The position numbers and the translations under genes are program-made. The notes below the pieces were generated by a model. It had not been told where the DNA came from and did no database searches. It was given only the letters and a program-made list of their open reading frames with translations. From NCBI GenBank assembly GCA_023246535.1, contig JAHFIF010000001.1, positions 27,797 through 45,867 of the forward strand: 18,071 nt of DNA, in the 5' to 3' direction. Below are positions 13,988 to 18,071 of this stretch, piece after piece. Source of the stretch: a bacterium. Lineage in GTDB: Bacteria > Patescibacteriota > Patescibacteriia > CAIQCM01. The number at the start of each line of letters is the position of its first letter. The first letter of the stretch is position 1.

Positions 13988-14389
13988 CTATGTTTTCGGG
14001 TTTAAGGCGCCGACCAGGTAGCTGGTGATCGCGTAGGCGCCGACGACGATGACAATGCCGATGATGCAGTTAACGATCGTGTCCTTGGATTTTTCCACCT
14101 TGGCTTCGTCGCCGCGGGCGATCATCCAAATATAGCCGGCATAGACCATGAGCACCAAAAAGACGATTCCGACCACGCCCAAGGCGGTCTTGATGACCGT
14201 GTCGATGACAATGGGGAGCTGGTCAGGCGTTTTAACGTCGAAGCCGGCCTTGCCGCCGGAGGCGTTGAGTCCGGTATCGCCGTTGTAAGCGGCCAGGACC
14301 GCCGTTGGCGCCAAGAACGCCGCGGCCGCAAGGCTCAGCGAGATACCCTTCTTAAAAGCTGAACGAATGGCGGTTGCAAGATTTTTCAT
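13988..14389 (-). CDS. T4SS pilin-like small membrane protein (5th in operon)
   Basis: A 133-residue protein. The signal peptide is long (about 1-33, ending APTAVLA). The mature N-terminus AYNGDTGLNASGGKAGF resembles that of the 4th gene (FGDTGINASASRAGL). Helix one (about 59-84), the VYAGYIWMIARGDEAKVEK loop and helix two (about 104-128) follow. Its helix-two sequence NCIIGIVIVVGAYAITSYLV is also closest to the 4th gene, so genes 4-6 form a recent paralogue subgroup. It starts 33 nt after the stop of the 4th gene without an obvious Shine-Dalgarno sequence and ends 24 nt before the 6th. Confidence 0.88.
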   Translation of the reverse strand: MKNLATAIRSAFKKGISLSLAAAAFLAPTAVLAAYNGDTGLNASGGKAGFDVKTPDQLPIVIDTVIKTALGVVGIVFLVLMVYAGYIWMIARGDEAKVEKSKDTIVNCIIGIVIVVGAYAITSYLVGALNPKT

Positions 14390-14422
14390 ATTGGGATGAT
14401 GATCGGCTAAGCCGCGGAAAAA

Positions 14423-14989
14423 TTATGTCGAATTGCCGGGCGTGTCGGCACAGGAACAGGGGAGTTCCGTTCCACCTTTGCAACCCCAAGTGCACAATGG
14501 GCAGCCGCCGCATGCCGCGGTCGTATCGGTGGCGCCGCCGGCGTCGGGCGCCGTCGCGTCGGGCGAACCCAGGTTGGGCGCGCCGGAGCTTTGATCGGCC
14601 GCCGGCGCCGTCGCGTCGCCGGTTGCGTCGGGATTAAAGGCGGTAACCAAGAAACTGGTGATGGCGTAAGCGGCAACGACGATGACAATGCCGATGACGC
14701 TGTTGATGATCGTGCTCTTGGCTTTTTCCGACTTGCTTTCGTCGCCGCGGGCGATCATCCAAATGTAGCCGGCATAAACCATGAGGATCAAAAAGACGAT
14801 GCCAACCAGGCCGAGCGCGGTCTTAATGGCGGTTCCGGCGACGATCGGCGCTTGGTTGGCCGCCGTTGATAAGCCGGCGCGGCTGGCCGAAGCGTTGATC
14901 CCGGTATCGCCGAAAGCGAGCGCCGCGAACGGCGCGGAAAGCGCCGCCCCCACGGCGGCAATAAAGCCTATTTTTTTGGTGGGGTGCAT
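14423..14989 (-). CDS. T4SS pilin-like protein with Cys-rich C-terminal extension (4th in operon)
   Basis: A 188-residue protein. It has a signal peptide (1-25, ending FAALA), a polar segment, helix one (about 50-75), the loop VYAGYIWMIARGDESKSEKAK and helix two (about 93-116). Unlike its sisters it then continues for about 70 residues. An Asp/Ala/Pro/Gly-rich disordered linker (118-158) leads to a compact Cys cluster, C160-GG-C163-PL-C166-TWG-C170 and then C178-S-C180. Six Cys in 21 residues suggest a disulfide knot or a metal site. I chose ATG 14989 because signal-peptide sequence begins there; the frame is open further upstream (to 15232) but that part lies opposite the 3rd gene. A structured 112-nt gap precedes it. 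Confidence 0.85.
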   Translation of the reverse strand: MHPTKKIGFIAAVGAALSAPFAALAFGDTGINASASRAGLSTAANQAPIVAGTAIKTALGLVGIVFLILMVYAGYIWMIARGDESKSEKAKSTIINSVIGIVIVVAAYAITSFLVTAFNPDATGDATAPAADQSSGAPNLGSPDATAPDAGGATDTTAACGGCPLCTWGCKGGTELPCSCADTPGNST

Positions 14990-15101
14990 AGCTGCGATCC
15001 CTGGAGAGGTGAAACCTCGGTTGGTGTTGGAGAGGTTTCTCCTCGCCGTGGAGCGCGGCCATGCACCCCGTGGTGCATGGTGCGTGTCTGCAGACGTGCG
15101 T
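14990..15101 (-). repeat. Structured intergenic spacer between pilin-like genes 3 and 4
   Basis: The spacer holds a perfect hairpin, CATGCACC (15060-15067) with GGTGCATG (15072-15079), extendable by one or two pairs. The palindrome GTCTGCAGAC lies at 15087-15096. An inverted repeat pairs GAAACCTC (15011-15018) with GAGGTTTC (15032-15039). GGAGAGGT occurs twice (15003, 15029). No T-tract is seen, so it is more likely an mRNA-processing or stability element than a terminator. Confidence 0.55.
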
Positions 15102-15500
15102 TTATGCCTGTCCGGTGGTCGCGTTGACCAAGTTCGAGATGACGAACGAGGCGATCGCGTAAGCCGAGAGGATGATGACGAGGCCGATGATGCCTCCGAA
15201 GATCCACTTTTTGGCTTCGCCAACCTTTTCATCGTTACCGCCGGCGGTCATCCAAAGGAATCCGCCGTAGACGATGATGACGAGAACAACGACGCCCAAG
15301 AGCGACAAGGCCACGTTGATTATGCGGCCGATCGTCTGACGAACATCCTGTGTTCCGAGACCAGTGGCTGAACCGACGTTGCCATTCGACAATCCGAGGG
15401 TCGAATCGAGAAGAGCAAGCGGCGCGGCCTTGGTCACTAACGGCAACAACAATAATCCAACGGTTGTGCCGATCGTGCTGATTTTTCTGACTAACTTCAT
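15102..15500 (-). CDS. T4SS pilin-like small membrane protein (3rd in operon)
   Basis: A 132-residue protein. The signal peptide MKLVRKISTIGTTVGLLLLP ends at LVTKA. A Gly/Ser/Asn-rich region follows, with a conserved amphipathic stretch (TQDVRQTIGRIINVALSLLG) entering helix one (to about 78). The loop is VYGGFLWMTAGGNDEKVGEAK and helix two runs from about 101 to 122. The VYGGF...TAGGN form of the loop groups it with the 2nd and 7th copies rather than with copies 4-6. It has the best ribosome site of the operon, AGGGGGTGA about 9 nt before ATG 15500, just after the strong hairpin at 15526-15571. It may therefore be translated independently. Confidence 0.87.
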   Translation of the reverse strand: MKLVRKISTIGTTVGLLLLPLVTKAAPLALLDSTLGLSNGNVGSATGLGTQDVRQTIGRIINVALSLLGVVVLVIIVYGGFLWMTAGGNDEKVGEAKKWIFGGIIGLVIILSAYAIASFVISNLVNATTGQA

Positions 15501-15525
15501 TTCATGTCACCCCCTTTCAGTAATG

Positions 15526-15571
15526 GGTACGGGCATGGTCGCGAACAAAAGGTCGCGGCCACGCCCGTACC
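15526..15571 (-). repeat. Strong REP-like hairpin between pilin-like genes 2 and 3
   Basis: GGTACGGGC (15526-15534) pairs with GCCCGTACC (15563-15571). After one A/C mismatch the stem continues for nine more pairs (15536-15544 with 15553-15561, one wobble) to an eight-base loop. This long near-perfect stem lies within the operon and has no T-tract on either strand. It looks like a repetitive extragenic palindrome or an mRNA-stabilising element that would give differential expression of the downstream pilin-like genes. Confidence 0.7.
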
Positions 15572-15577
15572 TACGGG

Positions 15578-16135
15578 TTATTTTCCGCCCGAGACCAGTT
15601 TGTCGATGATGTAGCTCGTGATCGCGTACGCGCCAAAGATGACGACCAAGCCCATGGCCGACCAGATCAGGGTTTCTTTGCCCTTTTCCACCTTTTCGCT
15701 GTTGCCCATGGCGGTGAGCCAGCGGTAACCGCCGTAGGTCATCATGAGAAGGGCGATCGAGCCGACAATGCCGAGCGCCGCCTTGATCAGGTTGCCGATG
15801 ATGAGCTGAACGCATTTTTGTCCGGCGTCCGGCTGTTTTTCATCGATCCCGGTGCAGGCGCCGGAGAGCGGATTGGTGAGCGAACCGGCGGTCGGCGCGC
15901 CACCGCCAGCGGGGGTGGCGGCGCCGGTCCCCGTGGGGTTGAAGGTGCCTGATCCGCCGTGAACGCTGCCGCAAGAAGCGTCGCAGGTGGCCGCGTCGGT
16001 GCCGCTGCCGGCGGTTCCGTCTTTGCAAACGCAGGTGGCATCGGCGGCCAAGGTCGGGAGGGGGAGGGTGAGGAAAACGCACGCGAAGAAAATAGCGACG
16101 GTTGCTCCCAGCTTAAAAGCGAAAGTGTTCTTCAT
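15578..16135 (-). CDS. T4SS pilin-like protein with Cys-containing N-terminal domain (2nd in operon)
   Basis: A 185-residue protein. The signal peptide (1-31) ends PLPTLAA. The mature N-terminus has a small Cys motif (C35-V-C37, C51, C55) followed by a Gly/Thr/Pro-rich linker (about 56-88) and two more Cys (94, 108). The pilin-like core then follows: helix one (about 110-134), the loop TYGGYRWLTAMGNSEKVEKGK and helix two (about 155-178). It is the mirror image of the 4th gene, which carries its Cys cluster at the C-terminus. The start lies 4 nt after the stop of the first gene, with no own Shine-Dalgarno sequence. The N-terminal part would sit outside the membrane. Confidence 0.86.
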   Translation of the reverse strand: MKNTFAFKLGATVAIFFACVFLTLPLPTLAADATCVCKDGTAGSGTDAATCDASCGSVHGGSGTFNPTGTGAATPAGGGAPTAGSLTNPLSGACTGIDEKQPDAGQKCVQLIIGNLIKAALGIVGSIALLMMTYGGYRWLTAMGNSEKVEKGKETLIWSAMGLVVIFGAYAITSYIIDKLVSGGK

Positions 16136-16139
16136 AAAA

Positions 16140-16598
16140 TTATTTGGTCGCCGTTTTGGCCTGCATGAACGGCCGGCTGAAGACCTCGGCCACGTTCGGC
16201 ACGCCTAAGGCGCCGAGGATGAATTGAATGACGGTATAAGCGGTGAAAACGATGATGATGCCGATGATCGCGCCAAACATGACCTTTTTTCCCTTATCAA
16301 CCTGGGACGAGTTGCCGCCGGAGGTGAGAAAAATAAAGCCGCCGTAAACCATCATGAGGAGCATGAACGAGCCGGAAAGTCCGAGGATAAGTTCAACTAC
16401 AGTATTACCCACAACAAAAATATCGGCAATGCTGCATTGTCCGCAGACAGCGCAGGCGGCTTGGACGCCCTTTAACAGGCCATGATTGGCGTTGGCGTCG
16501 TAGCCGCTGACATTGCACTCGTTGGCCGCAAAGGCGACGCCCGCAAAAGACAAAATACCGGTTACGATCGCGGGCAGTGCATAAAGCCTTTTTCGCAT
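16140..16598 (-). CDS. T4SS pilin-like small membrane protein with Cys-rich N-terminus (1st in operon)
   Basis: A 152-residue protein. The signal peptide MRKRLYALPAIVTGILSFAG ends at VAFA. The mature N-terminus is short and contains Cys28, Cys49, Cys52 and Cys55 (AACAVCGQCS). Helix one (about 62-90), the loop VYGGFIFLTSGGNSSQVDKGK and helix two (about 107-130) follow. The C-terminus is soluble (VPNVAEVFSRPFMQAKTATK). It is the most divergent paralogue at the signature: the Trp is replaced by Phe (GGFIFLT). The promoter's -10 box lies only 8 nt upstream of the ATG, so it is probably translated from a leaderless mRNA. Confidence 0.87.
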   Translation of the reverse strand: MRKRLYALPAIVTGILSFAGVAFAANECNVSGYDANANHGLLKGVQAACAVCGQCSIADIFVVGNTVVELILGLSGSFMLLMMVYGGFIFLTSGGNSSQVDKGKKVMFGAIIGIIIVFTAYTVIQFILGALGVPNVAEVFSRPFMQAKTATK

Positions 16599-16606
16599 AT
16601 TTCAAT

Positions 16607-16635
16607 ATTATACACCATTTATGAACGATTAACAA
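16607..16635 (-). promoter_or_regulatory. Consensus promoter of the pilin-like operon, probably leaderless
   Basis: On the minus strand TTGTTA (16635-16630), a 17-nt spacer and a perfect TATAAT (16612-16607) are followed by ATG at 16598. A start 6-8 nt after the -10 would fall at or within a few bases of the ATG, leaving no room for a Shine-Dalgarno sequence. Confidence 0.82.
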
Positions 16636-16660
16636 TGAACAATCAACAACTTAAACAAAC

Positions 16661-16697
16661 AAAAAAGGGCTTCTTTTGGCGAAGCCCTTTGTTTTTT
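16661..16697. terminator. Bidirectional Rho-independent terminator
   Basis: AAAGGGCTTC (16664-16673) pairs with GAAGCCCTTT (16681-16690) around a TTTTGGC loop. It is flanked by AAAAAA on one side and GTTTTTT on the other. It ends the minus-strand solute-binding protein gene (stop at 16709) before the pilin-like promoter, and could work on either strand. Confidence 0.88.
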
Positions 16698-16708
16698 ATC
16701 ATTCCTCG

Positions 16709-18071
16709 TCATTGATACGTTTCCATCACCCGATTGGCGGCGTTATTGACGGCCCGGTGGACATCGCCGCCGTTAAGCGCGGCATAGATCATGTCGGAAA
16801 ACGCCTGCTCGCAATCGGCGTCGCTTTTGCCGCGGTACCATGAGCGCGCCGTCAGCATTTCCGAAACAAAGACGGAAAGGTTAATGTCCTCGGATTGTTT
16901 TTGGATCAGCGCGCGCAAGACGGTCGGTCGGTTAACAGCGGAGAGATACTTTGCGTCTTGGTCGGCGCTGGCGGCGAATTGCAAGAAGTCCCAAGCCCAA
17001 TTTTGGCTCGGTGATTTTTTCGACACGCCCTCGACCCAGTAATTGGCAAAGTTAACTTCGGGGTTGTCGCGGATCTGCGGCAATTTGGCGATCCCCAAGT
17101 TGAGCTTGGGCGCTTGCGCCACGATCTGCGGCAATTGGTAAGAGTAGCCGAAGAAGAAAGCGGTTTGTCCCGAGGCAAAGGCCTGGAGCGAGTCCGGCAT
17201 TTTGTCGTTCCAGGTATAGACTTCTTTGGCCGGGTTGGCGAAATCGGTAAAAAAGGTCAGGGCGGAATCGGCCGGCGCCGTGTCGCGGCCCGCGAGTTCG
17301 GGCGGCGTTTTGGCGAAAGCGACCTGGTTGCCGTAGTTCATGACCGTGCCGTTTTGCATCATCAGGACGCTTAAAATGTCGGAAAAACGCTCGACATTTT
17401 TGGCTGTGCCCAGAGCGGTGCCGCTCTGGATGATGTTGCCCTGCGCGTCTTGTTTCGTCAGTTTCGGGATCATTTTTTGGAAATCGTCCCAGTAGGCCGG
17501 CGGTTCGGGAATGCCGGCGGCGTTCAGCAAGTCCTTGTTGTAATAGAGCGCCAGCGTGTCGCCCGCGAGCGGCAAGGCGAAGATCCGATCTTTGGTGGCT
17601 GCGGGTTGCGCCTCGGTCGCGGCGTTAATGACCACGTCGCTGGCCACCTGATCGATGAATTGGCTCTTGAGATCCTTGACCGAAAGGCCGGGTTTGGTGC
17701 GGAATTCGGTGACCGATTCCTTCTTGATCGTTCCCTGGATCGAGGTGAACGGGACGGTGATCGAATCCGGGATCGGAACGAGTTTGTTCTGATATTTTTG
17801 AACCCAGGTGTTGTGCAGCGAGAAAATGTCCGGTCCGCGGTCTTCGGCGAGCGCATTCACCAGCGTGTTTTCGTATTCGTTGAGACGCAAGACCTTTATT
17901 TCGATGTCCACGTTCGGGTGCATCGCCCGATAAGCGGTAATGACCGGCTGGAGGGCGTTCGGGTCGTCATAGACAGTCCACCAGTTAACGGTCACCGGTT
18001 TTTTGGCATTGAGGATCTGCTGGGACGGCTTTTGCGTGCAGCCCTGGCCCATAAGCGCGACGACCACCGTG
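16709..18071 (-). CDS. Extracellular solute-binding lipoprotein, ABC transporter family 1 (5' end outside window)
   Basis: At least 453 codons of a periplasmic-binding-protein-fold lipoprotein that captures a substrate outside the membrane for an ABC importer. The signal-peptide end VVVALMGQGC with the lipidated Cys is visible; the initiating codon lies beyond the window, since the frame stays open to base 18071. Family-1 hallmarks are VNWWTVYDDPNALQPVI and HPNVDIEIKVLRLNEYENTL (N-lobe), EDRGPDIFSLHNTW, GDTLALYYNKDLLNAAGIPE with PPAYWDDFQK, and FASGQTAFFFGYSY in the C-lobe. This family mostly binds sugars or oligosaccharides, but the ligand cannot be read here and no permease or ATPase gene is in view. 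CPR genomes often carry such proteins. The gene ends at the bidirectional terminator, so it is transcribed separately from the pilin-like operon. Confidence 0.88.
   Translation of the reverse strand, partial: TVVVALMGQGCTQKPSQQILNAKKPVTVNWWTVYDDPNALQPVITAYRAMHPNVDIEIKVLRLNEYENTLVNALAEDRGPDIFSLHNTWVQKYQNKLVPIPDSITVPFTSIQGTIKKESVTEFRTKPGLSVKDLKSQFIDQVASDVVINAATEAQPAATKDRIFALPLAGDTLALYYNKDLLNAAGIPEPPAYWDDFQKMIPKLTKQDAQGNIIQSGTALGTAKNVERFSDILSVLMMQNGTVMNYGNQVAFAKTPPELAGRDTAPADSALTFFTDFANPAKEVYTWNDKMPDSLQAFASGQTAFFFGYSYQLPQIVAQAPKLNLGIAKLPQIRDNPEVNFANYWVEGVSKKSPSQNWAWDFLQFAASADQDAKYLSAVNRPTVLRALIQKQSEDINLSVFVSEMLTARSWYRGKSDADCEQAFSDMIYAALNGGDVHRAVNNAANRVMETYQ

Noticed and set aside
15364..15609. 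Small plus-strand ORF reading through the intergenic hairpin
   Set aside because: It runs antisense to a pilin-like gene and then through the palindrome; no ribosome site or promoter.
13186..16598. Type IV (class II) pilins or ComGC-like pseudopilins
   Set aside because: There is no prepilin peptidase site (Gly followed by FTLxE) and each protein has two helices with a cytoplasmic loop, which fits VirB2/TrbC-like pilins instead.

Overview
The window looks like a fragment of a GC-rich Patescibacteria (CPR) chromosome, with Parcubacteria-like organisation most likely. The strongest clue is a run of seven small, two-helix proteins of the T4SS-pilin-like type, each carrying a variant of the VYAGYxWMxAxGDxxKVxKSK signature that is very common in Patescibacteria. 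Other clues are the archaeal/CPR-style bifunctional phosphoglucose/phosphomannose isomerase, several orphan polytopic membrane proteins, and compact operons. TGA is used as a normal stop, so this is not one of the TGA-recoding CPR lineages. The lineage assignment is inference from gene content, not from a marker tree.

Layout. 1-97 is the C-terminal end of a small ferredoxin. 98-473 is non-coding and filled with roughly 100-bp degenerate tandem repeats and a perfect 24-bp inverted repeat. 483-1553 encodes the PGI/PMI, followed by a terminator. 1675-4547 holds two overlapping GT-C type membrane glycosyltransferases, and 4534-6426 (minus strand, convergent, 14-nt overlap) a DUF2079 membrane protein; together they look like a surface polysaccharide or glycan assembly block fed by sugar phosphates. 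6612-8831 is a class A penicillin-binding protein with its own promoter and terminator.

9079-11547 is a two-gene operon of unrecognised membrane proteins. 11760-13110 is a two-gene operon of unrecognised lipoproteins. Both have clear sigma70-type promoters with a TGn extended -10, hairpin-bearing leaders, good Shine-Dalgarno sequences and strong terminators. Facing them on the minus strand, 16598 down to 13186, is the seven-gene pilin-like operon, which starts from a consensus promoter placed so close to the first ATG that its transcript is probably leaderless. 16709-18071 (minus) is an ABC-type solute-binding lipoprotein whose N-terminus lies beyond the window; a bidirectional terminator separates it from the pilin operon.

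How the parts may work together: the accessory half (about 8.9-16.6 kb) encodes only exported or membrane proteins (pilin-like subunits, two Cys-containing lipoproteins, two membrane proteins), several with paired cysteines, next to a PBP that also has four nearby Cys pairs. This is compatible with a cell-envelope-spanning appendage or secretion device, but no ATPase, VirB4/VirD4 or other T4SS motor is present here, so the function is not shown by this sequence.
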